Source: Takakia lepidozioides
Taxonomy: Eukaryota; Streptophyta; Takakiopsida; Takakiales; Takakiaceae
Direction: 5' to 3'
DNA length: 60,000 bases
Assembly: GCA_030704615.1 (NCBI GenBank)
Contig: CM060734.1
Location: 47,696,042-47,756,041, forward strand
The position numbers and the translations under genes were made by a program. Under the pieces are notes generated by a model, which made no database searches, was not told the DNA's origin, and worked only from the letters and a program-made list of their open reading frames with translations. This document shows, piece after piece, positions 45,059-56,009 of the stretch. Numbering within the stretch: the stretch's first letter is position 1; each line of letters begins with the position of its first letter.

Positions 45059-46810
45059 TTGGCTGACACAAAGAAGGCAACTCAATCTTTGGCAAGGCAA
45101 GCTGCCATGGATAGGGATCGTAAGGAAAAGGCCCTTATCAAAACCATCTCTCACTGTCAATGGTTGGTTGAGTCTAGGTTGGTGGGGCCCTTGACCCATC
45201 AATCTCTCACTACGGCGAAACGAAACTTGGCAGAGCTGCGAGCAATCAAAGAAGACAATATCCGTAGGAAAGCTGGTATAAACTGGTCTCTTAAAGGTGA
45301 AAAAATGTCGGCCTATTTTTTCCAAAAATCTAGGCAGCGTCAAGCTTCTACATCTATTTCCTCATTACAAGTCCAATCCAACGAGCTTCATGTTAATCCA
45401 AAGGCAATGGCTGGGGTGGCAGCACAGTATTTCTCAAATCTCTTTGCTCGTCCTCCAGCCTCTGAGAACTCCCTCTTCAGCACAAGTGCAGTTCTGGCCT
45501 CTGTCCCCTCTATCCTCACTCACCAGGACAATGCCAAGCTTAATGGTCCCTTCTCAGAAATGGAGCTCATGCTGGCCTTAGAAAATCTGGCTTCTCTCAA
45601 ATCCCCAGGATTTGACAGCCTTCCGGTTGAATTCTTCAAACACCTCTGGTCTATAGTCTCGGAAGATTTCCTTCTTATGGCCAATGACGTGCTGGCCAAG
45701 GGCATTATGCCTTCCCAGCTATCTCAAGGGGTAATAGCTTTGATTTTCAAAAAAAGGGATCGTGATTTGATTACCAACTACAGGCCCATTACGTTGCTTA
45801 ATTCTTCTTACAAGATCATAGCCAAGGCTCTCGCCATGAGGCTTCAGCCCTTTTTGCCCAGGCTGGTGCGTCCAGAGCAGACTGGGTTTATGCAAAATAG
45901 AATGATCCTAGACAATGTTCTTCTGGCGATTGAAGCTCTTCATTTGGCCCATCTTTCGGACCAGCCTCTAGCGGTGCTAATGTTGGATTTTGAAAAGGCC
46001 TTCGACAATATTGATTGGGCTCTTCTCCTAGGGGTCATTTATAAGCTAGGATTCGAAGGGAATTTCGTGGCCTGGATAAAAATCCTTCTCTTCTCGGCCT
46101 CTAGTAAAGTTCAAGTCAATGGAGTTCTATCCAAATCCTTTCAATTACACAGGTCAGTAAGGCAGGGGTGCCCTCTATCCCCCTTCCTCTTTCTCATCGC
46201 AGCGGATGCCCTTGGTCACTTGCTTGCTGCCAATCCCTCCTTGCAAGGGTTAAAAATCCCACGATCTTTACCCTCTCCTGCCTCTGTCAAGAATTCCTTA
46301 TACGCTGATGACACTATCCTATTTATTGACAACTCTACGCAAGCGAACATCTCAGCCATCCTTCTGGCTCTAAAGACATTCTGCCTTGCATCAGGGTTAC
46401 GGATAAATTGGTCCAAGACAGTAGCTATTCTCTCCAAGCTTTCTATCCAAGCGGGGGCATCGCATATCGCGCCTTGGGGGGAGGATCTGGGTCTTCGTTG
46501 GCTTCAAAATGGAGAAGCCCATAATCTCTTGGGGCACCTAGTGGGTCACGATCTCACAGATCTGCAGAGATGCGAGGCGGTTTGGGCCAAAATCAAGAAG
46601 AAAATGGGCCATTGGTGCTCCATTCATTTGTCTATAGCTGGGCGGGCTTTGGTGGCTAACCAGGTAATCCAATCCTCCTCATGGTTTTCCTCGACTGTCT
46701 GGTCCCCTGGCTCAAAGATTATCTCGCAGATTAAATCCATGACTCGCAACTTCATATGGGGGGCTACCCCGGCTATGCCAAATAGAAGAAGCTTAGTGAG
46801 CTTGGCCTAG
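45059..46810 (+). pseudogene. LINE reverse transcriptase domain
   Basis: A 583-codon frame with non-LTR RT motifs: KSPGFDSLPVEFFKHLW, NYRPITLLNSSYKIIAKALA, RPEQTGFMQNRMILDN, LDFEKAFDNIDW, SVRQGCPLSPFLFLIAADAL and the catalytic SLYADDTILF. It begins in the linker after the endonuclease through a frame change near 45040 and ends with TAG at 46808, shortly before an A-run where the frame slips. The catalytic core itself is intact. Confidence 0.94.
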
Positions 46811-48079
46811 ATCTCTCAAAGAAAAAAAAAACGGGGGCTTGGGGGTTCTGGACCCTCAATCTCAAATCCTTGCTTTATTGGCTAAATGGGTGCCTAGGGT
46901 TTTAACTCATCTTTCATCTCTGTGGAGCCTTGTTGTAAGATGTCATATTCTGGACTCGGGGCCTCAAGTGGCTTACTGGCCAGAGTCTTTGAGATGGATA
47001 ACCTAGGGTAATCGTTCCTCCCGTGCGTTCAAAGGCGTGGCAGTCAATCTTGGGCTACCTGGATTAAAATGAGGCCCAATCTTTTCTAGTCCACCCCTAA
47101 GACAAGGGAAGAAGCCATGAGGCAGCCTCTTTTTGGAAATCTCAATGCTAACTCTGACTTCTTAATTACCTACTCTAAAAAATGGGCTTCTTGCGCCATT
47201 AGAGTTTACTGCAAAGACTCTGGGAAATGTGATCCAATTCCTCCTTTGAATATGCAACATTATTTCGGATCTTTCAACTCGTTTCTTACTGCCCCTTTGC
47301 AATTGCTGCAATTCGACCCGGCAGAATGGAACTGGATGTCTAATAAGCATGATCTTTTCCTGGGATACAGGGTCAAGTTGGGCTACTCTCTATTAAGACC
47401 TCCGGTTACTTTTGTGGCCAAATGGAATGCCAAGTGGGGACATCTACCCACTCTCCCCCTTAATTGGCAACACATCTGGAAGGATGTTTGGAGAAAGGAC
47501 AGACAGGCCAAAATCTCGGGATTTCTATGGAAGCTAGTAAACAGAATTTTGCCGGTCCTTCAAGTCATTCCAGATGCTCTTGACCAATGTCAAGTGTGCA
47601 ACCTGGGTCTCTTGGAATCACTGGATCGCTGTTTGGTTGATATGCCCTTCGCTAGTTCATCTGGAAGCCGTATCAGATTGTTTTACTTGGCCTGGGTCCC
47701 GTCCATTCCCTTGCAGTCTTCCATAATCTTGCTCAACCTTCACGAAGGATATATCTGGTCTAATTGCCCGGTATGGGCCTGTCTTCGAGCGCACTCGCTC
47801 TGGAATGTATGGAAAAGCAGATGTTCTTTGGTGTTGGGGGGGTCTCAGCCCTGTGCTCAGAAGGTTTTCTTCATGATCCACTCAGATTTAATGACTGAAG
47901 CGAGAAAGGCCTGGAATGTTCTCTGTGCAGCTACTTCTCGATGTGCGCAACGAAGGAGACAACAACTTTTCACTGGCTTTGATAACGCCTGGGGGAAAGG
48001 GAACATCATCTGCACAAGGACATCAGACTCATCGATTGTCTGGAACGACAACATCCCGCCATGTTGGCAACTCCACTAG
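46811..48079 (+). pseudogene. LINE C-terminal zf-RVT region
   Basis: After the A-run, GGLGVLDPQSQILALLAKW reads in one frame. The frame 47117-48079 then carries the zinc-binding RT-associated domain (DVWRKDRQAKISGFLWKLVN, CQVCN). Typical for plant L1 ORF2 C-termini. The parts are separated by at least one frame change around 46990-47110. Confidence 0.82.
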
Positions 48080-48382
48080 CGCCCAACTATCTATGGAGCA
48101 GGAAGAATCAAATAGGAATTGGAGGCATAAGAGAAAGAAAGGGCAAATCCAAAGCCCACCTCTCGTTTGAATCCTCTAGACGCAGAATCAATGAGCCTCT
48201 GTAGTCTTGTCTCGCTGCTATGGACCTACTCATCCTTAGTCTCATGCAGCCTCTCTCAGATTTGGCCACGAGGCAGTGTCTCCTTTATCATCCTTATGGT
48301 TGTTTTCCTGAGGTTATTTTTTCCTCAGTTTTATTAATAAAATTTATCAGGGCTCCCCTGTTCATATATATATATATATATA
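48080..48382 (+). repeat. LINE 3' UTR and tail
   Basis: GAGGTTATTTTTTCC, TTAATAAAATTTATCAGGGC and CCCTGTTC precede an AT repeat that forms the tail. This block is the reference for the inverted short copies listed elsewhere. Confidence 0.8.
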
Positions 48383-48853
48383 CTAATATTCAGCCAAGCA
48401 TAGTTTATTCTACCATTAATGTTGAGCCTATTTTTTTATCCTCTTCTTTGTAAATCTACTCCTAAAAATCCTTGCAAATATCTGGTCATCAACAATCCGG
48501 TAATTGTAGAAGGTTTAATTCTCGAGGATTATCTTAATAATGTTGATTTTGATAAATTTATGAACGAATGTCTAGAAGGCGACATGTACATGTGATGTAC
48601 TTTCCACAATGCCACCATTACCAAGAATATTGCATTGTTGAGCAGTTTGGGACATTCACCAATTGCACAATCCAAATATCTGCTGATTTTGCTCTACTTG
48701 AAGAATATGATGGCCTAGATTCACTCCAACAAGTCTCAGAGAAGAGTTGCGGTAGAAGGAAGCCCAAGTTTACAAGCATGTCAATGGACATTGCAACACG
48801 GGATCGGCATGAAATTCAAAGTTATTTGTACTTTGCTTGAGGAGAATAGACAT

Positions 48854-49150
48854 TGTACCTATAGATATAGCTTTGTAAGAATTGTTCTCTACAGCCAGAT
48901 TATCCAATTGATAGATGGATCAGATAATTTGATGCTTTGATTAATTCATTGATGATTGTTCCAACTTCAGTGGAATTGACACCGATGGTAACAGTTGCAA
49001 AACTTCAAAGACATTCATTTCAATAAATTGCCTTGGAGCATCTCAAAAATTATTGAATACCAAATTTTTTTTTGTATTTTGGAACATCCATCTGTATATG
49101 TTTCAATGATATAAAAATGTAGGCTTGTTCATCAACAATTTGTCCTCAAA
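48854..49150 (+). repeat. Right inverted copy flanking the LINE
   Basis: Inverted partner of 40455-40726, less open in frame. Immediately after it, 49173-49262 repeats in direct orientation the TTGGGxCAxTACCCAAAA block found at 40851-40925. Confidence 0.85.
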
Positions 49151-49262
49151 ATTACTACAATTTGAGTTGATCAATGTTGGGGTCAATACCCAAAAATGCA
49201 AAATAAAAGGTCCAATGAAAGTGCAGAGCCACAATTTGTGAATAAATTGATCAGATCAGTAG

Positions 49263-51384
49263 TTACTAGATTGGAATCATCACCTTGAGAGTTCAACAAG
49301 TAGATGATTGTCAAGGTTAATATGAAGAGGGTAGAGTATTGACTAGAAACGCGGAATTACAAATTGATGTACATCTTGTAAAACCTTTTCATTTAGTGTC
49401 TCTTTGTTTTACATTTTGTTCATATTCCACAATTCGGTTGTAGAAATGAAATTTTCATACCCTTCAAAGCATCATGAACCGTATAAACTATAAACCTCCA
49501 TTACAAATTCATTCATCATTTCACCAATTAAAACTTTGAGGGCATGATAATATGCTTAGATGTTTGGCATTTGAAGGAGCACTGGGTGTTTTTCTATTAA
49601 AACTGATAAATGAAGTATGTGTAAAGGAAAGTATTTGGGCCATCCCATTATGTTCTCACAGTCGGACAGTGGAAAGAAAACATAAACGTCCATGCAAGGT
49701 ACCACAGACAAGAACTACTCCAATTATTTGAGCAAGAGCTCCTCCGGTATGAACCATTCATTACAAGCACACCCTACACTGCCATGCACTAATATGTCTA
49801 ATGCCAAGTCTTTTGTTTCAAGGAATTCCACTATTGATACAAATTTCTCAAGACTTCTCAGAGTTTTTCAGGTTATCAACAAGCTTATTACAAATGATCT
49901 CTGAACTCTGCAGACATACTTAAGGTGCATCAACCATAGGCTTGTGGTCTGATATTGACCAACTAAGATGTCATCATACCACACACTTGTTCCAGAAGTT
50001 CCAACATTCAGAACTATACTGTGTAGAGCTGGCAAGCTATGCGGGAGACTTTCAACCTCAGTCTACTGAAAATGTAGGGCCACTGATATAGTCCAGAACA
50101 TGATACTCAGTCTTTCTAAAGAGGCCCTTATTGAGCTTACTACTTCTATTAATTAATACATCTATGGTTCTTGTTTGCTTTTCTTTTGGGCCCTGTGTGC
50201 AGAGCCCCCTAGGTACTAATTTAATAAATAGTTAGTTACAAGTAGGAAGAGCCCCGCTCTTCTTTACATACCCTCTCGGGACCCTTCTAGAAGGGTGGGA
50301 CACATGTCAGACCCGAATCAGGCCTACTCCCACCACTTGACACCTGTACCCTAACACCCAAATTGGCCTGAACCATCCCCTATTTAATAGGTATCACCTT
50401 CTTGCCTTCTTTTTTTGGACCCCTTCATTTCTTGAAATCACTCTACATATGCCTTATTATATAACCCCCCCACTCTAATTCCTGGACCACTCTAGAATGA
50501 ACAGGGCCACCCAAACTTGGGGGGCTTATTGTGAAAGTGCGAATCCTTTGGCCAGTACGTTGTACTGGGCACATTTGCACCTTTCATACACCATGGGAAG
50601 AATCAGATGATAAACAACACAGGCTCAGTTCATATATTCATAGCAATGGTGGCCATCAATTCGCCAATTGGTTCCTGCCGTGAAACTCTCTGCCTGAAGC
50701 TCTATGGTGTGCAGGGACACGAGAACCATGATGAGATTGTGCTCGACCTTGTATCGTGGGAGATGCCTCTGCTTTCAGCCGGGGAGGCTTTGACCAACCG
50801 CCCATCTCAAAAGGACTCCTCGTTTGTGCGCTGATGTCTGAAGTATGGTGACCTTGGACTTTTCTGCAAAAGCCACTGGTGGGCATCTGAGCAGCCATAG
50901 CGTCAAGCACAACCTCTCCAGACAAGGCTACAACCACCAGAGCTTCAAGCCTCTTTACAATAACATGGAACAACCTTGAACGCCCTCCTTCTACTACTGA
51001 TAGTAGCAGTAAGAACAGCTTTTACTGGTTTTCAGGAAGCAGAGCAAGTTGTCAACAATCTATACAACTGTAGATGCAACCCAGTCTACAAAACATCATC
51101 ATGCCAGCTGCAGTCACAAGCTCTGCTGCAGTGTTAAATGAAGGTAGCCTCAACCTTATGAAGCCTGTTGTCCCACCACCGTGAAGCAATTGAGACAAAC
51201 TTCCAGAGCCATTCTTTGCTCATTGCTTGAACTGTAAGGAAGAACTGCAAGAATTGTGTTTCCCTACCATCCTTCGGATTTGTTGCAGGCCGGGAAGGCG
51301 TCACAGCTATTATTTGCAAGGGCCTGTGCCCAGCAGTCCCAAGCACCCATTTCCACTCCACACACGGGCGTGTGAATCTGCTGT
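49263..51384. other. No gene seen
   Basis: AT-rich to 50150. A LINE-tail-like copy in inverted orientation lies at about 50165-50262 (GGGCCCTGTGTGCAGAGCCC, then TAATTTAATAAATAG). A unit repeated near PPR loci is at 50738-50868. Confidence 0.45.
50738..50868. repeat. PPR-locus repeat, copy A (others at 52605-52715 and 56450-56580)
   Basis: Shares TTTGACCAACCGCCC / TTCAACCAACCCTCC, GATGTCTGAAGTATGGTGA / GTGTCTGAAGTCTGGTGA and CTTTTCTGCA / CTTCTGCAGAAA with the copy at 56450-56580; the copy at 52605-52715 is shorter and more diverged. Each lies beside a PPR gene or pseudogene, pointing to tandem duplication of gene plus flank. Confidence 0.6.
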
Positions 51385-52144
51385 AAGACATAAGCCCAGT
51401 CAGTACAAGAGCAAGACAGGGCTGGTCCACGACACCACATTTTGTTCTGCCATTTTGTCAGACACACCCTTTGCATCTTTGATGCTCCCACATTTGGCAC
51501 ACATCTCCACGAACGAGGGCAGTATCTGAGATTGTATTTGGCACAATTCCAGCTTTCACGATGTCAGCATGGACCTCTTTGGCCTTTTCCAGGGCTCCCA
51601 GGCTGGCACATGCATTGCAAGCATAAATGAACGTGACCTGGTCAAGTTTCACAGAAGTGTCTAAGATACTCCTGCCATACCCATGCTTCATGAATCCTTC
51701 CATCATTATAGTCCATAAAACCATGTTTCATTCTGGCATTTTGTCAAACACTCGGTGTGCATCTACGATGCTCCCGCATTTGACATACATGTCGACAAGG
51801 GTGTTGTGTAGAAAAATAGTTGGCTTAAATCCACTTTGAATGATGTGCTTTCCAGCTGCGAAGCCCTTCATCTTGATGCACTTATGAAGGAGAGAGACAT
51901 AAGTATTCAAGTGTGCCGAAATGCCTCCTTGATTCAAAACGTGCAGAGCCTCTTTTAGCTGTCCTCCCTCACATAGTTTCCGAACATGCCGATAAGTATC
52001 AGAGATCTTGTAGACTCCCTCTATTGGTCTTTGTTTGGAAGTGGTACGGTCCATGGGGGAGGTGCCTGATTTTATCAGCTGTGCTGCTGCTGCTTCCAGT
52101 TGACCATCTACCATTGCTGGTTTCTTGTACCTCTTAATCCACAA
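51385..52144 (-). pseudogene. Truncated PPR gene copy
   Basis: Minus strand. The N-terminal part resembles the intact gene at 53769-56009: YRHVRKLCEGGQLKEALHVL, LLHKCIKMKGFAAGKHI, TLVDMYVKCGSIVDAHRVF ending DKMPE and a stop. It continues past the stop with MVLWTIMMEGFMKHGYG, QVTFIYACNACASLGALEKA and KEVHADIVKAGIVPN. In another frame follow KCGSIKDAKGVSDKMAEQN and VVSW. One stop, one or more frame changes, and no E or DYW domain. Probably a tandem duplicate that lost its 3' half. Confidence 0.88.
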
Positions 52145-53768
52145 TGCCTCACTCTTGTGCTTGAAATCTGGTTGCCTTGGACTGGATCTGCACGCGCACT
52201 CTATCCCTGCCTCAACAACAATAATGCATAGATCCTGCCTCTTGACACTAGTAGCTGAGAACGAAAATCCAGAAATTCACTAAGCAACCACCCCATCCCT
52301 ACTTACCAAACACTAGTTTCTATGCTGAATTGCTGACAAGATTTCAGTAACATAATAGGCGTTCACCGTTTTGCCTGCATTGTCAGACGATTGAGTCAGG
52401 TTCGAAAAACATTCCTTCCAAAGCTTCTTCTCGTCTCTATTTTCGGGTTTTGGACATTTGCCTGCAACCCCACTGGCAATAACATGTCAAAAAAATTCAG
52501 AACCACATAGTGGCACTCCATGAGCTAACTTACTGATGAAAAAGCAGGGGAAAATCTAGAAAGAGGACAAGAGAGCCCAAATATGTTCTCACCACGTTGT
52601 CCTTGACCTTCTGTCAAGGCAGCAGCTAGCTTTTCTTTCACCCAAGGAGGATTCAACCAACCCTCAATCGGAAGGATCTCGTGTTCACTGCTTATGTCTG
52701 TAGTCAGTTAGTTTGGATTGGTCTGTGAGAACCACCACATGTAGCTGAGCAGTCAGAGTTTTAATCACAGCTTCCTACTACCAAGCACAACCGTCAACCC
52801 TCCAAAATACCTTGCAAACTCGAGGGAAAAAACCTTGAGCAACCTACTCTCATGCCCTGGTGTACAATACCGACAGTAAGAGCTCTGTTGCAGAGCAAAC
52901 AGGGATTCTAATCAAACCCCACAACTAGAGGTACAATCCAGTCCACAAACTGTCAGAGTCAGTCCCTCCTCTCCTTCCTTGACAGACTTGTCCTCGACCC
53001 ACATGACAATAGTGGACCTTGTCAATGCTGTAGTCCCACCATTGTGAAGGATCTATAAAGAAGTCCTGCCAGCGCTGTTCCATGCTCCACCGTTGACCTA
53101 CCTGCCAGATGTACGCAAAGCTTCAAGAGGGCAGAGATTATAGCCCTTGTCTGACCATCCTGTGTGCTTCTTGGGCCAAATTAGGTTAGTTTCTGGATAG
53201 GTCAACTCCACTTCCAAGTTTAAAAGATAGAAGCGCCAATGTTTCCAGTTACTAACTTCAATTACCATCCCTGACAGCTTGGGAGGCGCCATAGCTACTA
53301 CATGCACTCGGTCCTTGGCGAATTGCCAAGGTGGATCCCGCTTCCAGCTCCAGAGCCCAGAGTCTTAATCTGTTACATGATGTGAGGCCTCTCGCATGAC
53401 CGAGACGAGAAGACAGGGCCTTGGGTATGGAGTCCACATCCATACTCAGGAGAACATTGGAGCAAGCTGCCATCCCCTCTCGTGAGTGAGAGAGATGCAG
53501 AAAATATTCTCCTGTACAACCCACCCCGTCCCCTTCGACCCAATGCGAGAAACAATGGCACCACCTTGTCAAGATGGGAAATGATCACCCAGCTTCATGG
53601 ACCATGCATGGTGTAAACCATCATTTGCTTCTCCATTTTGCTCTTACTTGCTCTTCTTCTCCGCTCCACACATCACAAAGTATGCGTTGATGGTGTAGTG
53701 TGCCAAGTGCCAACCCACTTTCGAATTTCGATAAACTCTGACAAACACACTTCTTTCGTATTGCTTGT
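52145..53768. other. Spacer between PPR copies
   Basis: Holds PPR-locus repeat copy B (52605-52715) and copy 2 of the 300-bp duplication (53459-53745), which is the 3' flank of the intact PPR gene. No other gene is recognised. Confidence 0.55.
53459..53745. repeat. Copy 2 of the 300-bp duplication
   Basis: Same orientation partner of 25889-26190. It has an additional roughly 40 bp (near 53570-53612, CAAGATGGGAAATGATCACC) absent from copy 1. Lies directly after the PPR stop codon. Confidence 0.85.
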
Positions 53769-56009
53769 TCACCAGTAATCCCCACAAGAACAAAACCCAT
53801 TTTGGAAGTGGTGAAAGCGATTGGCATCCCGTACAACAATTGTTCGCCCAACAATCTTTGAGATGAGTTTGGTGGCCACGTGACAGTCACCACACACCCG
53901 CAGGTTCTTGATGATGCGAATAGGCACCCCAGAATCTGTACTGATGAGCCCAAAAGCAATAGCCAGCTTCTCACTGTGATAGCAAAGAGAAACCTCCTTC
54001 CGCTCCTCCTCCACATCATGCAACACAAAGCGCGTGTCAGGCACATATCCAGCCTCCTTCATCTGCTGATACAACCTCTTCAGCTCAACATGGATTTCCT
54101 CAATTTGTGGATGGAATTTGTCTTCTGCAACGAATGTGTGGACCTGGTTGTCCACCTCAATGCTGCTGCACCCTGGCACCTTTCTCACCCCTCTATCCTC
54201 CATCATTTTTCTCACCTTTGCTACTTCCTCCCACTTGCCAGCTGCAGCATAAATGTTTGATAGCAGCACATAAGTTCCAGCCTCTTGTGGATACAATGTG
54301 AGAAATCTTTTCGCCACACGTTCTGCAACCTCCACTTTGTCATGAATTCTGCACGCACCAAGCAAGGCCCCCCAAACCCCAATATCTGGTTCAACTGGCA
54401 TTTTGTTAATGAAGTCATCTGCCTCATCTAATTGCCCCGCACGCCCAAGAAGGTCCACCATGCAGCCAAAATGTTCTAGGGTAGGAGTGAGGCCATGATC
54501 TAGAGTCATGGAGTCAAAATAGTGATGGCCTTCTTCCACCAGGCCCACATAGCTACATGCAGATAGAACACATATGAAGGTGATACTGTTCGGATTCAAG
54601 CCTTCCTTTTGCATTTGTTCGAATAGTTGCAGAGCTTCCGTACCACAGCCCTGCTGAGCATATCCTGCAATCATCGCGTTCCATGAGACCACATCTCGTT
54701 CAGCCATATTGTTGAGCACTTGACGTGCATCCTTAATGCTCCCACATTTTGCATACATATCAACCAGGGTATTCTCCAGAATTATATCTAAGGGGATTTT
54801 GGCTTTCATGATGTCAGCATGGACCTCCATGCCCTTCTCCAGGGCTGCCTGACTTGCACATGCATTTAGAACAGAAATGAATGTGACCTTGTCAGGCATC
54901 ACCCCGTCTTGTATCATTTGCTCGTAGATCTCTAACGCATCCCTCCCATTCCCATGCTGAGCATATCCAGTGATCATTGCATTCCATGAGACCACGTTTC
55001 GCTGGGCCATGTTGTCAAACACCTGACGTGCCTCCCTTATGCTCCCACATTTGGCATACATGTCAGCAAGGGCAGTCTCCAGAATGATATCCTGCCCAAT
55101 ACCAGCTTTGATGATGTCAGCATGGACATCTTTGCCCTTTTCCAGGGCTGCCAGGCCGGCACATGCATTGAGAATGCAAATGAATGTTACCTTGTCAGGT
55201 GTCACTCCCTCTTGTATCATTTGCTCATAAATCTCAAAAGCCTCCCTACCACACCCATGTTGAGCATATCCCGAAATCATTGTGCTCCATGAGACCACAT
55301 CTCGTTTAGTCATGTTGACAAACACTTGGTGTGCATCCTTCATACTCTTGCATTTGGCATACATGTCCACAAGGGTGTTCTCCAACTTCATGTAGGATGC
55401 AATTCCAGATGTCATTATGTCAGCATGGACCTCTTTGCCCTTTTGCAGGGCTCCAAGGCTGGCACATGCCTTGAGAATGCAAATGAATGTGACTTTGTCG
55501 GGCATCACAGATTTTTGTATCATTTCATCATATATCTCAAAGGCCTCACTACCACACCCATGCTTGGCATATCCTGCTATCATTATGTTCCATGTACATA
55601 TATCTCGTTCAGGAATTTTGTCAAACAATCTGCGTGCATTCATCACGCTCCCGCACTTGGCATACATGTTGAGAAGGGTGTTCAGCAGAAAGATGTTTGG
55701 CTTAAATTCAGTTCGGATGATGTGGGCGTGCACCTGCTTTCCCTCTGCTAGGCGTTTCCTGTTGATGCACTCCTGCAAGACACATACATAAGTATTGGAG
55801 TCTGCTCTGAAGCCTTGTTGATCCAAAACATGCAGTGCCTCCTTCAGTCGTCCTGCCTTGCATAGCGCCCTAACATCCCCATAAGTGCTAGAAGAAATTC
55901 TGCTGAGTGCCTCTCTTGGTCTTTGAAAAGGAATGGTGATGGTGGAGGTGGTACCCTTGCCACCAGTCTGATGTCCAACAAACAATTGTGCCTGATTCGA
56001 CTCTGCCAT
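53769..56009 (-). CDS. PLS-class PPR protein with E and DYW domains (RNA editing factor)
   Basis: An intronless 746-codon frame ending in the canonical DYW triplet (GFCSCGDYW). Four tandem PLS blocks of about 100 residues follow an N-terminal L-like repeat; each has MYAKC, VFDNM-like and VSWNAMIxGYAQHG signatures. The E domain (GCMVDLLGRAGQLDEADDFI, LSNIYAAAGKWEEVAKVRKM) and PG box (GVRKVPGCSSIEV, about residue 605) follow. The DYW deaminase has [11 protein letters not shown] (zinc His and catalytic Glu, about residue 675) and CGDCH (about 705). Such proteins bind organelle transcripts in a base-specific way and deaminate C to U in mitochondria or chloroplasts. The start at 56009 is the first Met of the frame; no clear transit peptide is visible, so the true start or targeting is uncertain. 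A divergent GST gene starts 818 bp away. Confidence 0.94.
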   Translation of the reverse strand: MAESNQAQLFVGHQTGGKGTTSTITIPFQRPREALSRISSSTYGDVRALCKAGRLKEALHVLDQQGFRADSNTYVCVLQECINRKRLAEGKQVHAHIIRTEFKPNIFLLNTLLNMYAKCGSVMNARRLFDKIPERDICTWNIMIAGYAKHGCGSEAFEIYDEMIQKSVMPDKVTFICILKACASLGALQKGKEVHADIMTSGIASYMKLENTLVDMYAKCKSMKDAHQVFVNMTKRDVVSWSTMISGYAQHGCGREAFEIYEQMIQEGVTPDKVTFICILNACAGLAALEKGKDVHADIIKAGIGQDIILETALADMYAKCGSIREARQVFDNMAQRNVVSWNAMITGYAQHGNGRDALEIYEQMIQDGVMPDKVTFISVLNACASQAALEKGMEVHADIMKAKIPLDIILENTLVDMYAKCGSIKDARQVLNNMAERDVVSWNAMIAGYAQQGCGTEALQLFEQMQKEGLNPNSITFICVLSACSYVGLVEEGHHYFDSMTLDHGLTPTLEHFGCMVDLLGRAGQLDEADDFINKMPVEPDIGVWGALLGACRIHDKVEVAERVAKRFLTLYPQEAGTYVLLSNIYAAAGKWEEVAKVRKMMEDRGVRKVPGCSSIEVDNQVHTFVAEDKFHPQIEEIHVELKRLYQQMKEAGYVPDTRFVLHDVEEERKEVSLCYHSEKLAIAFGLISTDSGVPIRIIKNLRVCGDCHVATKLISKIVGRTIVVRDANRFHHFQNGFCSCGDYW

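Larger units (their letters stand above)
42400..48382 (+). mobile_element. L1-type LINE, nearly full length, broken
   Basis: Order on plus: pyrimidine-rich presumed 5' UTR (from about 42400; the exact start is not resolved), ORF1 region, APE-type endonuclease, reverse transcriptase, zf-RVT domain, short 3' UTR and an AT simple tail (48363-48382). No RNase H domain was recognised. Stops and frame changes occur in ORF1, after the endonuclease core, before RT and in an A-run near 46820. It lies between two inverted copies of another repeat. Its last 60 bp are shared with several short copies elsewhere in the window. Confidence 0.92.

Noticed and set aside
48568-48840. 90-codon ORF as a gene
   Set aside because: It overlaps the start of the inverted repeat beside the LINE and shows no family signature; treated as repeat debris.
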